Positions 27,800-41,511 of a DNA stretch of 63,089 nucleotides are shown here, piece by piece (positions within the stretch are counted from its first letter, which is position 1; the number at the start of each line of letters is the position of its first letter). The DNA is from Lachnospiraceae bacterium Phil5 (GTDB lineage Bacteria; Bacillota; Clostridia; TANB77; CAG-508). Where the stretch lies: contig NWBM01000001.1 in the NCBI GenBank assembly GCA_002633185.1, positions 28,131-91,219 of the forward strand, read 5' to 3'. Made by a program: the position numbers and the translations under genes. The notes under the pieces were generated by a model. That model saw only the letters and a list, made by a program, of their open reading frames with translations. It did no database searches and had not been told where the DNA came from.

Positions 27800-28124
27800 A
27801 ATTTTTCCCTCCTTTTATAATATATTTTACCCATGTTACTATGTATAAAATTAATGTATATGGGAAAACAATACTCACTCTCCAATTGTACTCCATGGCT
27901 CCTTTAAAGTCAAGATGTAAGACTGATAAAAACGCTCTTGTCATACCGCAATTGAAACATTCTTTCCCAGTAATATTTTTATATATGCACAGTGAATGCT
28001 TGGTTTCAATTGGGAGATTATATAACAATATTAATAATAGAATATTTATGCATACACACATAAATATTCTATTTCTAATATTATTATTCAGTTTCTTATT
28101 TATTTGTGATAACATTTCCTTCAC
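27783..28124 (-). CDS. DUF2752 membrane protein
   Basis: 113 aa. The DUF2752 signature is [20 protein letters not shown] (C-x-x-CGMTRA), followed by [19 protein letters not shown]. Membrane segments at about 19-35 and 85-103. It begins (GTG at 28124 or a nearby ATG) inside the end of the TM2 gene and ends inside the start of the DUF4870 gene, consistent with translational coupling. Function unknown. Confidence 0.75.
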   Translation of the reverse strand: MKEMLSQINKKLNNNIRNRIFMCVCINILLLILLYNLPIETKHSLCIYKNITGKECFNCGMTRAFLSVLHLDFKGAMEYNWRVSIVFPYTLILYIVTWVKYIIKGGKNYARKT

Positions 28125-28314
28125 TGTCTGTGAATTTACCTGTTACTATCATTACTAAGTCTATTAATGTCCAGATTCCGCATCCACCAAATGTAACTAA
28201 TTGTAATATACCAGTACCAATTTTACCAGCATAGAAACGGTGGATACCAATGCTTCCAACAAATATACATAATAATAATGTTACTAACCAGTCTTTTGAA
28301 CTTTTGTTTTCCAT
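28096..28314 (-). CDS. TM2 domain protein
   Basis: 72 aa from [10 protein letters not shown] (ATG 28314, GGGGG site upstream). Classic TM2 domain: two helices joined by a short turn, [20 protein letters not shown] and [19 protein letters not shown], with the GxHRFYxG motif. It is the first gene of a three-gene membrane-protein operon. Confidence 0.85.
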   Translation of the reverse strand: MENKSSKDWLVTLLLCIFVGSIGIHRFYAGKIGTGILQLVTFGGCGIWTLIDLVMIVTGKFTDSEGNVITNK

Positions 28315-28383
28315 TTTATTTTCCCCCTTTTTTATCATATATCATTATTTTACTATTACTGGTATTTTTTGTCAATATATTTT

Positions 28384-28437
28384 TTTAGATTTTTAGGGAG
28401 AATTTGGAGGTGTCCTAAAAAATCTCCCTAAAAATCT
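28384..28437. repeat. GGAGGTGTCC repeat copy at the adhesin 3' end
   Basis: AATTTGGAGGTGTCC flanked by TTTTTAGGGAG and TCTCCCTAAAAATCTA; the outer TAG is the adhesin stop codon. Confidence 0.75.
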
Positions 28438-31400
28438 ACTTATTGTCTTTATAATACTTAAACGCAAATCCAATAGCTAAGATGATGCAGATTATTGATA
28501 TTGAGAACGCTACTATTTTAACTTTACCAGTTCTAATTGCTATGATAACTACTGTTGAGTCTTGGTCGTCTTCTCCTGATATTTTGTTGTTTGGAGTTGA
28601 GTCAATGTCTTTTATGTTACGTTTATGTTCATCTGCGTGTTTGCTTATTTCTGCTATGTTTTCTTTTGAACCCAAACTGTCTGATTTGTTCCATATTAGA
28701 ACTAGTTTTATTTGTTTAGATTCTCCTGGTTTTAGTAATACATCAGCTAATTGCGTTGTTGTTAATACTCCATTTGATTCTTTCCATAATGGATTGTCTT
28801 CTTTTCTGAATATGAATCCTTCTGGAACGTAATCTTTTATTTCTGTTGCATAACCGTTTGTTTCACCGTTGTTTTTTATAGTTATTACATATTCAACCTT
28901 CATTGTTGAACCTTCTAATTTATTTTTTGGAATATCAACTTTTGCAATTTTTCTTTGGTTATCTGATTTTGATAAATCAAGATTTGCTAATTGTTCACCA
29001 TTTGCATCTTGTACTATAATGCTGTTTATTTCTTGTGTTAATTCTAAGTCAAAGATTTTTACATAAATCTTTTCTCTGTTTTCAGGTAATTTTTCTTCTG
29101 GATCGATGTCTTCAACCTCAAAATGATTTTCATCTGTGTATTTTGATACATTTGCTATGTTTTCAATTGTTCTTTTCTTAGCATTCTTAGTATCTTTAGA
29201 CTCAATTTCTTCAACAGTGAATTCTATTTCTAATTCTTTGAAATCTGATTTTAATTCATCATTTTCTATAACTAATGGCTTAATTAATTCTTCTGCAATA
29301 TATGTACTTGCTACACCTACTGCTTCTGCTCTATTCTCTGTTGCTTCTCCATCTTTATCAATCATAGTCCATCCGTATTTCTTATTTATTTCACTGTTTT
29401 TAGCTAATACTAAACCTTCTGGTAATGTATCTATAACTTCTGTAGCATAACCTGCAACTGAACCTTCATTGTATACTCTAATTCCATAAATAACAGTATC
29501 ATTTTGATTTACCTTTTCAATTTCTCTTTGTGGTTTATATTTAAAGCTTGTGTAAATTCCTTCTTCATATTGATCAGCCAATTCTTCATTTAATGAAATC
29601 TCTGGTTCAACATCTTTTAAAGTCTTGTCATTTACTTGTTTTACATATTTAACCACTGCTAAATCAAATTCTTCAACAATTAGTTTTTCGAAGTCATCAT
29701 CATCCTCATCACCTGGAATATATGCATTTTCTAGTAATTCATCTTTATAATTTGCAAGTTCTTCGCCTGTTGGAACAACTACTAATCGCCTAGAATCTCT
29801 TTCTAATGTTTGTTTTCTGTCTTCTGCCAGCACCTTAGTAATTTCAGCAATTGTTGTTAATTTTGAATGTGGTTTAACATTATCTTTAACTCTCAATTTT
29901 AATTGAACTGTTCTTGAATCTAGTTTAGTTGATGTTTTTTCAAATGCTTTCAATAAATTCATATTATTTGAATCATTAGCTTTTGATAATTTTGTTGTAA
30001 CAACTTTATTATCATCTGGATAGAATTCCCATCCAAAAGCTTTGTTGAAATCATCATTAACAAACTCTAAACCTGCTGGTAAATGCTGAGTAATTTCCTC
30101 TGCATAACCATCTATTAAGCCTTCATTATATACTTCAATTGTGTATATAATTTCATTTCCTATGTATGCAGATTGAGCAGTTTTCTTTTGATTATATTCA
30201 GCAGTTGTTGATGCAAAGCTCTTTAATTTTTCAAGAACAACACTTGGATTTCTACCTTCAATTTCTTTACCATTTACACTAGATATATATTGACGTAATG
30301 CTAAATCGAAATATTCTTTTCTAACAATTACCTTAATATTATCATCTGTATGTGAAACAGTGACTAATCCGTGATTTCCATCTTTCAAAACTGCGTCTTT
30401 AACAACATATTTAGCATTATCAAATTCACCTTTGATGCCTGTTGTAACTGTTATTTCAATTACATCATCAAGTTTTGTAAATCCATCTGGTGATTTTAAT
30501 TCTTCAATTATAATTGTGTATGTTCCTGGTAAATCTATTCTTATATCATCAATTTCAAGCTCTGAAGTACCTTCCATATCTCCATTTACATCTCCTTCAT
30601 AAGGAAGTAATGGATTATGTGATGTAATATCTCCGTCTGATAGATATAATTCTATTTCTTTACCATCTTCGTCTTTTACAGTAATCTTATACACTCCACC
30701 ATCTAGCAATTCTTCTGTTGCTTTATTAATTGTATCTGTTATTAAATCATATGAACCTTTAATTCTTTCATTTAAAACATTTACATTTACTGTTTTTGTT
30801 TCATCTCCAGTAATTTTTGTGTTAGCAGAATTTGTGTATCTTGCACCTGTAACAACGTTCATGTTTTTAACAACATATTTGCCATTTTCAGCTATAATTT
30901 CAACTCTAACTGATACTGGTTCTGATTTTTCTTTATAAATAAATTCTTTTGCTTTTGGTGTTGTTTCTGTAATTTCAAATGTATATGTTCCAGCTTTTTC
31001 AATTAAGATATCGTTTAATTCAATAATTCCGTGTTCATCACTAATATTAGCTGTTTTCAATCCATTTGTATTTATAGTTTCAAATATATTTTCAGAATTT
31101 ACAACATTTCTTGCATCTTTTAAAACAACATTTCCATTGCTATCTTTTACAGTAATAGAGAATTCAACTCCATCTAATCTCTTATGTATATCAATATCTG
31201 TTTTAATCAATTTGAAGTTATATTTTTCTGGAATTTGAACATATACATTCAATGTATATACATCTTTGTCTTCAGATTCCTCATCTTCATCTTTTGTTAC
31301 TTTAACTTTAACAAATTCATCAACAATTGTATCTTCAAAATTGATTTCTTCAAATTCACCGTCATCATTTCTCTTATACAATTTGTAATCTTGAGTTGTT

Positions 31401-34400
31401 TCTTCACTATTTTTGCTAATTGTATTTAATGAACCATTTCCATGAACTCTTAAATTAACTCCAATGTAATATCCATCAAATATATTAATAAATTCATCAC
31501 TAAGTTTAACTGTTGTTCCACTTCCATTTACAAATTCGTCTAATGGAGTAATTCTGTATTCATAATCATCAGCTCTAACAGGTGATTCTTGTACAGTTAT
31601 ATTTCCTTTTAAATCTGTTATATATGTGTCTTTTGGACTAAATCCTGCAATTTCTATAGGTAATCCAGGAAGTTCAATTTGTTCTTGACCATACACAGTT
31701 GCATGAACTGCAACATTGTATCTAACTGGGTTTTCAATTTGTGTATTTAAAATTGTTTTAATTACACCATTATTAACCATAACAGTTACATAGCTGCATA
31801 GTTCTTCATATTTATCTTCTGGAATTTCAGTTCCATCTTCAGCTTCTATTGTGTATTTATATGGTTCCTCATTTTCATAAGAATCTCCATTTTCATCAAC
31901 TAAAGTTAATTTACCATCAGCTCCAACTTTAGTTCTAACAACAACTTTATATCCTTCAAGAATATTTACATATTGATTTCCTGCTTTCTTAGTTTCTCTA
32001 ATCTCATATGTATAGTATGGTTTTGCTTCTTTATTTGCATTAACCCAAGTCTCTTCATAACTTACTGTTGCATATTTTTCTTCTCCATCTTTTACTTCTG
32101 TTGTATTTCCTTCAACAGTACCATTCGAAAAGCTCTTAATTCCAGAAACTTTTTCGTTATCAAATTCACCGTTTTGACCTTTTAAAATTTCACTTGAAAT
32201 TTCAATATCTGTATTTCCTAATGGATGTTCTTCAGAATCTATCATATCTACTTCAACTTTAAATGTTACAGGATTTATTATAGTTACTTGAAGTGTATCT
32301 ATATCACCTGTTGAATCAACATCTATATAGAAGTATTTGAATACTGAAGCTTGATCATCTGTAATTAATGTAGCACTAGCTTCTCCTATAGTTCCTTTAT
32401 ATAATTCAACTGAATCTACTGTAATTTTTCCATCTCCTGCAACAGTTATAGTTGCTTTAATGAATTTTCCATCTAATACATTTACATAGCTATCATCTTT
32501 TCTACCTGTTTGTGTGAAGTAATATGTATATCTACCTGCATCCATTGGAGATTCAGTTATTTCAGCTGTTCCAATTTCAGCAATATTGGTTGCTGCATTT
32601 TTATACAATTCTATATTGTTGTTTCCATCTACTCTATAAGCCACTACATTTGTCGAAGTAAGGAAGTTATCTAGAGTATCTTTTGTAATAATATCAACTT
32701 GATATTTAACTGGGTTTTTAATTTCTATATCAACTGAATCTGGTTTTTCATCATTTGTTGTTGATGTTGTATCTATTGTTGTTGAAATTGCATTTTTATT
32801 AATTTCAACTGATACATAGCCATATAGTGCATCTGTTTTTGCAATAACTTCGTGTGTTGAATCATCTTTTTCTATTGTATATTTAAATTTTTCGTTAGCA
32901 TCATATGCAATACCATTTTCATCAACTAATGTTATTGTTCCATTTCCATCAACATGAACTCTTGCAATTACTACATAACCATCTAACACATTTACATATT
33001 GTTCTCCAGATGTAGCTGTTTCTCTTATTTTATATGTATAGAAATCTGTAGTATTTTCATTTGCTTTTACCCATGTTTCTTCATATTTTACTTGTCCATC
33101 TTCATTTGTTTCACCTGTTACTACACCCTCTTCAGATATGCTTGTAACTGCTTCTGTTTCAATTTCATTATTGTGAACAGCTTCTTGGTCTGCAATAATT
33201 TCACTTTCAATTGTAATACCTGTATTTTCAAGTGGTGCCCCATCTGAATCAGTATCTACTTTCTCTAATTCTACCTTAAATGTTACAGGATCTATAATAG
33301 TTACTTGAAGTGTATCTATATTATTTCCTGGAACGGCTACAACTTTAACAAATTCGTAAGCAGCATCATCTTCTTCTAATAATGTTGGAGTTCCATTTCC
33401 AATACTTCCTTGATAAATCTCAGTTTTGCTAACAGATAATGTACCATTAGCTGATACTGAATATGTAACTTTTACGAATTTTCCATCTAATACATTTACA
33501 TATCTATCATTTTTTGTACTTGTTTGTGTGAAGAAATATTCATATGTTCCAGCATCTACCATTGTTTCACTTATTTCAACAAAATTGTCTTTTGCTTCGT
33601 CTGAATATTTTTGTGTTGTACTTCTATATGCGACAACATTAGTTTTATCTAAGAAATTATTTGCTGTATCTTTTGTAATAATATCAACTTTATATTTTAC
33701 AGGATTTACAATTTCAACATTAAGTGTGTATACATTATTTATGCTTGTTGGAATTACTTTTATATATTCTAATACTTTATCATCTGTAAACTCCTGATGT
33801 GAAGATTTATCTTCATCTTTAATGTCTCCTGTATATACTTTATTCTCTAATATTTCTACTTCTCCATTTGTATAAGATTTTAATTTTAATTTTATATATC
33901 TTCCAAATAAAACATTCTCATATTTATTTCCAGCAGTTTGTGTTTCTGTAATATAGTATGTGTATTCATCTGCTAATATTTCACGTTCTTTTATTTCAAT
34001 GTTTGTATTAACTATATCATCAAATATTTTGTCTGTTTCTCTATATACTACAAATTTAGCTGAATTTATATCTCCATCATCTGTATCTTTTTTAATAATG
34101 TCAATGTTATATTGAGTTTTGTCTTGTAGTTTAAAATATACTTTTAATACTAATGTTCCATCACCTTTTATTGTTCCTGAAAGAATATTATCTGCTGATT
34201 CATCAAAAATGTATATGTCAGTTGTTGGTGCTGGTGCTATAGAATTGTTTGGCGTTTTATCATCTTCTGTTGCTTCTGCAACGGCACCTGTAGTTCCTGT
34301 TCTTTCTTGTGAATAATTTGGTGTTTCTTCATATATTCCTTCATTTTGATAATAGAATTCTATTGTATATTTTGTATCTGTGCTTGGTTCCCATTGTGCT

Positions 34401-37400
34401 ATATATGTTTTATCTCTTGTAACAGTTGTTTCTGCAATATCTGAATCTGACATTAGGTCTGAAGAACCACTTTCTATCCATCCAGTGAACTCATATCCTG
34501 GCTCTCCAGTTTTCTCGCCTTCGAATGTTAATGTTGGGTTATCATAGTAATAGTCATTTTTAGATTGATTTTCAAAAGTTCCGTGTTCTCCCGGTTGATA
34601 TGTTACAGTATATAAACGTTTAAAATAAACTTTTAATATAAGTGAACCGTTTCCTTTAACTGTTCCAGATAAATCTGAAATACGTGTTGTATCAAATACA
34701 TATCTTGCATTTGTTAATTTTGGTGTTTTGTCATCTTCTGTCACCATAACCAATGTATCTGTTGTTCCCTGTCTTGTAACCCCTGAATTTGGTGTTGATG
34801 GATATGACCCATTTTCATTCTCATAATAATATTCAACTTTATAGTTTGTATTTGTATCTGGTTCCCATTGTGCAATGTATTTTGTATTTTTTGTTACTGG
34901 AGTTGAAGTAATAGTTGCATCTTGTATAATATCTTCTGTTCCTTCTTCCTTCCAACCTATAAATGTATAACCTGGTTGTCCAGTCTTATTACCTGTAAAT
35001 CCTGGAGTATCTATTCCATAATCTAAATTTGATTTTGTTTGATTTGTAAATGTACCATGATCACCTTTATCGTATATTACAGTATATACCCCCTTAATTG
35101 CATAATAGTAATCTACAACTGTGTCTTCTGTAATTATTCCTGATGTTTGTCCTATAGAGTCTACTAAATTATAATTTTGCAATAATTCTGAAGATGGATT
35201 TGTTGAATATTCGCTTCCAGAATCATATGTAGTTGGACCTTCTGTTGGTGCTAACTCTTCTGTTGTACCAGCTTTATAATGATGTACCGTTAATTTAACT
35301 GGCATTCTATCATAATAGTATTTTACTGTTTTAGTAGTAGTTGCAAATGTTCCTTTAGCATTTGATGGAATAACATAGTCTCCGTTTGAATCTTTTTCTA
35401 ATTCATAATCATTTATATCTGAATTTGGAGAAGTTGTATAATTATCTCCTACTTTTCCTGTGTAGTTTTCGTCTTTTGCTAATTTTGTTGTTGTTCCTTT
35501 TTTATAATGGTGAACTATTATGTTAGAAACATTTTTCTCGAATACTACAACAATATGTTTGTTTTCTGTCATGTTTTGGAAATATCCTACTGGTATTGTT
35601 GCGACTCCTGTTGTTGCATTTAATGTGAAGTCTTTTACTTCTTTACCATTTATTGTTATTTTGCTTATTTTGTATGGTGATGTTGGGGTTGGGGTTATTG
35701 TTATTGATTGGGTGTTGTTGTCTCCATAAGGTACTGTTTCTACATATTTAATATTATTATTTTCTAGATAAGTGTCATTATATGTTCCACTTATATCTCC
35801 ACCTGTACGTGCATTTTCTGAATTAATGCCAACTTCACTTGTAATAACTAATTTTTTCTTTACATTTATTATTGAAATCTCTGTACTAGGATTAATAGTA
35901 GCAGGATTTGCTAAAATTGGAGTACTACCTTCTACATATAACCAAACGCCATTACTATTTAACATATTATATGCCTGCATTGATTTCATATCTGTTACAC
36001 AAGTTCCGTATTCATTTACAGTATTACCAGTAACTTCTAAATTACTAGGATATAAGCAATTATTAATTACATTTTTTATATCCTCATAATTAAGTTTACC
36101 AACTATTGGTCCTGCAACAGAACCACTTACATTTCCTACATTGTAACAATTTCTGATTGCATGATGATCATATGGAAGATATCCAATTATACCACCACCA
36201 GCTTTTCCATTTTGTGAAATCACATTTCCTTTATTATAGCAATTCTCGAATGATTGCTTTTGGGATGAATCGTCATAGCCAACTATTCCTCCACCATAAC
36301 CTAAATAGGTAATGTCGCCTTCGTTATAGCAGTAAGATATTTTTTGCCTAATCATTCCAACTATTCCAGCTGTACCTACCACAGTTGAGTATTGTATTTT
36401 TGTATTGTTAATATTAGCTTTATTATAGCAATTCAAAACTATAAAAGCTTCTCCTGCCAATCCTCCAGCATAACTAGCTTCTCCTTTAATTGTTCCTGTA
36501 ATTCCAAGATTTACAATTACAGAACCATATCCAATCAATCCTATGTCACGCTGATTTCTATTAATATATATATTAGCTATTTCATGTCCTTGTCCATCAA
36601 ATCTACCGTTGAAATTTATTTTCATAAGTACCTATTGGTATAAATCCATGGCCATCTTCTGTATTAGTTAACTCTTGCATTATACCTTCTATTCGTCCAT
36701 TTCCATTTATATCTCCATACGTTGTTTCAGTTGAATTTCTATTTGAATTATTTGCGTCTTTATATGATTCTTCTTTTGTAAAATCTAAGTCTCTCATTAA
36801 CCTAACCGTAGTTCCTGAAACAAATGTACCATTGTTTACTGAATTAGATAATTTTACTAAATCCTGTATACAATTTATTTCAACTAGATTATTAGGTTCT
36901 GTTAACTCTTCACCAATTATTTTAAACATATTTTCGCCTATTGAAGCACCATAACCTTCTGGATAAACATATTCAACCGCTCTATATGTTCCAGCTTCTA
37001 AAGGCAATGAAATAACTCCTCTATCATTTGTTTTTACTATATATTTTCCATCAGAAATTCTTGTACCAACATAATTTCCATTTATATCTTTAGCGTAATC
37101 ATCATTTGTTCCATCTTCATTAACTTTATATATAACAAAAGAAACATTGTCTAATGGTTGCCCATTTTCATCTGTTTTTGTTAATGTAAATAGTGGCTTA
37201 TCTTTCATTATAAATTGAATAGTATCATTTGAAACAACTTTAACTTCTTTCAATGAATTTAAAGAACTTTGATTATTTATTGTTGCTTCTAGTGTTCCAT
37301 TGTTTTTACTTATTTTAAATTCAATATTTTCCGCACAATTTGAATATCCACTTGGAGCTTTTATTTCTTGCAATGTATAATTTCCTGTTATATATTTTCC

Positions 37401-40400
37401 TTCAACATATTGATATAAATCCGGAATTTCCACCAACCCATTTGAATCTGTTCTGTATTCTTTGTTTGTTGCTAAATCTTGGCTTGTTATACTGAATATT
37501 GCATTTGCTAATGGTGTTAAAGTTTCTTCATCATTTTCTTCAACTTTCAATAATTGAAGTTTATATGTAGGAATTTTTTCGTTTTTAATATTTACAGTTG
37601 CAATTGCTGCATCTTGTGATGCATTGTTTGTAATAGAAACACTTCCTAATGTTCCACTTCCGACTAAACTATTTCCAGAATAATTTACTGTAATTGTTTT
37701 TGCTTCACTATCTATATAATATCCATCTGCTCTTATTTCTGTTATGTGATATGTTTGCCCTAAAGATAATCCATCTATTGAAAGCTGTCCATTTGCATCT
37801 GTTACATAATATTTTCCGTTTTCTGTTAATTTAAACTTAACATTTTTAAGCTTAGCGCCAGATGCTTTATCTGTTTTATTAATTACCAATTTATATTTTG
37901 GTATATCTTCAACCTGTGCTGTAATTTTATTACCATTTATTGTTGGCGTTGTTTTAAATCCATTTTCAGATGTTATATTCATTTTCAATGTCCCAGAAGT
38001 TTGCTCTACAACATTAAATTCAATTACATTAGTGTTTAATTCGTAATCATCTGGAGAAACTATTTCCTCTAATTTATATGTAACATCAACACGTAAATTG
38101 TTAATAGCTGCCCTTCCATTTTGTAACGTAGTTGCCAATCTTACATCCGATGAATCATCTTTATTTGTTATTTTATATGTCGCACCAAGTACACCTCTAC
38201 TGGTATTCTTTTTCAATTTTGTTAAATCTAAACTATATTTTCTTGCAATTCTTATCCCTACCTTGTTTGGTTCTGTTTGAGTTAATAATTTTCCACCATC
38301 TGTATCTAAAGCAAAATATACTGCATGATCTGTATATGAAACTTGATTATATGATAAGCCTGTTGGAAGTGTAATATCATATGTAAAAACATACAAATCA
38401 TTTACAGATAAAACTGTATCTTGAAAATCTATTAAATATGTTCTAACTTTTGACCAATCTGAAGGAGTAGTTGTCCATTTATTATTTGTGTTATTTAAGT
38501 CTTGAGTTGGTTTTGCATTCTCTGAATAATAAACTTTTACTTTATCTTTTAGTTCATTTGGTACTTGAATTCCTGTATTATTCATTTGAGTTGTAAATTG
38601 AGAACCAAGATCTCCCCCATTTATTAGATATTTATTATTTTCAAATGGTATCATTCCAATTAATTTTACATCGCTAATTGTTCTTGAATAATTGTTCCTT
38701 ACTGAAATATTTAGTTTAGCTGTTCTTTGTGATAATTCAACATCAGCAACATTAGGTGCAATAGTAGTTTCATTTGCTTCATTATAATTTGTTATGTATT
38801 GAGTAGTTACTAGGCTGCTTGGAGTTATAAATGACAATCTTTTTTCACTATATCCTACTTTTTCAGTTTTATTGTTATTTCCATTTACATCGTATATATC
38901 AGCCTCTAGACTTCCATATTCATGTGTAATTGGATTATATGCATATAATTCAAATTTTCTTGTTGCAACTGGTGTTGTTGGATCAGGTGTTATATCACAA
39001 TCTATTGTTATTTTATAAATATTTTCTTCATCATTATTTGTAATTATTTTTATAAAATAACTTCCATTTTCTTCATATACATCATATCCTATTATTTCTA
39101 CATTACTTTTATTTACAGTTATGCTATTTATATTTATTGAATTTATTTCATCTGGAACTTTTACAATAAATTGTCCATTTTTCCATTTAGAATCTGTCCA
39201 AACTTTTTGTATAGTATCTATATAAATTTTGAAGTTATTTGCAGTTTCTGTTGTTGCAATTTGTTCTTTGCTTGTTTCTATACTTGCATAAGACATTAAA
39301 TTTTCATAATTAGCACTTCCGATTTCAGTTGATTCTTCATCAATTCCTGCTATTGTCACAGTTCCTTTTAAATTGCTATATATTTTAATTAATGCATCAA
39401 ATTCTTCCTTAGTAAGCTTTGTTGTTACTGTCTCATCATCTATTTCTTTTACATTATATACATTAAATGAACTTGATTTGTTTGATGCACTTGCTTCAAT
39501 TCTTATATGAGTTCTTGCCGTATCATATTTATATGGATTTGATTGATTATATTTTCCCCAATCTTCTACTGTAAATTTATGTATAAGTTCATTTGTTTCA
39601 TCATCAAATACATTAATGTAACCATTTTCGCCAAATGTTTCTGTAGCACCTGTGAAGTATATTCCTATGTTTTTTGCATCTGCATATTGTAACATGCTTA
39701 ATTTTGTAGATGAAGTATTTAAAAATTCATCATAACAATTTTCACCTTCTTTAATTACAACTTTTTCTACTTCACCAAGAGTTCCTCTAAAAAATTCCCA
39801 TCTTACGGTATAATAATCATCAACAGTTTTTTCAGCAATACCATTATATATTTGTAATGGTTTTGCCTTTGAAACTGCATATCTTGATGGAATATATACA
39901 TCACCTAAATAACGACCACTTACATATTCTCCGACTTTTATATCAAATTTATATATATAACCAGTTTCTTCTGTAGTATAATTTAATATAATTATATCTG
40001 ATGCAACATTAGATTGTTTTGGACTTCCGAATTCAGACATCTTATTATTATATGCAGTATAATATGATTCCACTGGAATTTTTATGCTAAAACTCTGTCC
40101 TTGTTCATATGCCTCTAAAGGATATTCTATATAAATTGTATATGTATTAGAACTTAAAAGTGATTTAGTTATATCTCCTTGTGCATTTACAGTTGAATTT
40201 TTAGTTATTGTTAATTTTCTTGATGTACTATTGTACGTATAACTTCCTTCTGCTGTAACTCTTGTTGGATTATATCCGTTTAATTGTGGTATTATGAATG
40301 TTGTTGTATTAGACTTTAATAACAATTTTTGAATTGGATCTTTTACTGTTACACTTGCACTAAGTTTAATTGAAGTATCGCTAAAATATATATCTTTTAC

Positions 40401-41096
40401 ATTTTTAGTAAAAGATGTTTTAACAAATTTAGCGCCAACACTTCCATACCAGTCTACAATAAGTTCTCTCGTTTCATTTATTAGAGTCTCTGTTCCATCT
40501 TCTGCAACATGAGTTCCAGTTAATCTAACTATAGCAGTTTTTGTGTAATTATTAATATTATTTCCTATGTTGGAAGTAATTGTTCCCCATAACAATTTTT
40601 GAGAACCATTATCAATTCTATCTTTTAATTTGATAGAAGATGTGTTTCCTATATAATTACCATCTACCATAGTATCTGATAGTATTGCAGTTTTCCAATC
40701 AAAGTTTGCATTTTCAATAGTTATCTCGCCATCTTTTAGATAACCTGAAGTAAGCACATTAAATTCAATAAATAGCTCATCTGTGCCACTTACCTCCTTA
40801 CATGTACCTGCTAACTTTTCTGCATATCCATCTCCGTCTAAATCTCTAGTAAAGAATGCTGCGAATTTTACATATTCTGTGTTTGTGTTATATGTTTCAT
40901 CCTCTACTCTTGCATAATTTCTTGCTCTTAAATTTTCTGGAGTATTTAATGCTGCAACTGTTTCGTTTTCCACAGTTTTTTCATTTTTTGTGAATAACTT
41001 TTGTGAAAAGATTAAACTAATTGCAATTGTGCAAACTAGAACATACGCAATTGCTAATGTTAAAATTTTGTTCAACTTAAACTTTGTTTCTTTCAT
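28436..41096 (-). CDS. Giant multidomain adhesin (about 4219 aa), +1 frameshift at CGG
   Basis: Two overlapping frames (41096-36603 and 36625-28436) form one protein when the C of CGG at 36608-36606 is skipped. The join reads GTYENKFQGRFDGQGHEI, the FxGxFDGxGHxI motif of GLUG-type beta-helix repeats, split exactly by the shift. Order: signal/anchor helix (ILTLAIAYVLVCTIAISLIF), a long pilin-like region, three Cna-B domains (about 1090-1440, e.g. YKLVINKTDKASGAKLKNV), GLUG repeats, MucBP-like (KLTVHHYKAGTTEEL) and InlB-like repeats ending FIGWKEEG and AQWEP, many SpaA-like repeats, three DUF11-like repeats (FDLALRQYIS, FDLAVVKYVK, FDLELTQEIN), then VIIAIRTG, a membrane helix and KYYKDNK. No LPXTG. 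Without the shift it would be truncated before most domains; the downstream ORF alone has no export signal. Confidence 0.85.
36606..36608 (-). other. +1 frameshift site CGG-T in the giant adhesin
   Basis: Coding context AAA TTT CAA CGG TAG. Skipping C gives CAA GGT AGA TTT GAT (Gln-Gly-Arg-Phe-Asp). The 0-frame codon after CGG is a stop. Confidence 0.82.
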
Positions 41097-41162
41097 AATA
41101 CCTTCTCCTTTTTGTTTTGTTATTATACTTACATGCTAGCATATATATATAAATAAAAAAAC

Positions 41163-41200
41163 AACCCTAAAAATAGAGTTTTTCCTTTATTTTTAGGGTT
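41163..41200 (-). promoter_or_regulatory. Leader terminator-like hairpin (candidate attenuator) of the adhesin gene
   Basis: 13-bp arms AACCCTAAAAATA / TATTTTTAGGGTT, followed on the coding strand by a T-rich tract (GTTTTTTTATTTATA), ending about 50 nt before the AGGAG site of the adhesin. gdpP already has its own terminator 300 nt earlier. A weak possible promoter (TTGTAA, 17 nt, TTAAAT) lies just upstream. Confidence 0.45.
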
Positions 41201-41337
41201 ATTCATGATTTAAGCTTTATTAAATTTTGTTTACAATTTTGAAACATTTGTTGTAATATTTCATGTAATATTTTTGTAATAATTCGAAATTTGCTTTTTA
41301 GTTATTTCCGTAGTAGATTTTTGAGTAGAGTTTTTGG

Positions 41338-41482
41338 AGAGTTTTTGGGACACCTCCAAAAAACATCTTAATACTTCGTTTGTTTGCTGGCGATTGAATT
41401 AACATTAAGGTGTTTTTTGGAAGCGCCAAACTGCGCGCGCACTGCGTATTAAGATTTTTTTTGGAGGTGTCCCAAAAACTCT
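41338..41482. repeat. Composite inverted-repeat element B (CGTTTGTTTGCTGGCG core)
   Basis: Outer arms 41338-41374 and 41446-41482 are 37 bp with one mismatch and contain GGGACACCTCC. The core shares ATACTTCGTTTGTTTGCTGG and GCGCCAAACTGCGC with element A. It fills most of the gap between gdpP and the adhesin (41097-41499). The remainder is AT-rich and holds only the leader hairpin and terminator. Confidence 0.8.
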
Positions 41483-41486
41483 ACTC

Positions 41487-41511
41487 AAAAAAGAACAGGT
41501 TAAACCTGTTC
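41487..41511 (-). terminator. Terminator overlapping the restored gdpP stop
   Basis: GAACAGGT / ACCTGTTC arms (41493-41511) with a T6 tract on the minus strand. The stop codon reached after the frameshift (41500-41502) lies inside the hairpin, which supports that frame as the true end. Confidence 0.8.

Noticed and set aside
36603..36625. Slippage at TTT C (Phe tRNA moving +1) as the sole cause of the adhesin frame change
   Set aside because: It would explain this site, but the other six sites have no slippery run of this kind, while all seven share CGG.
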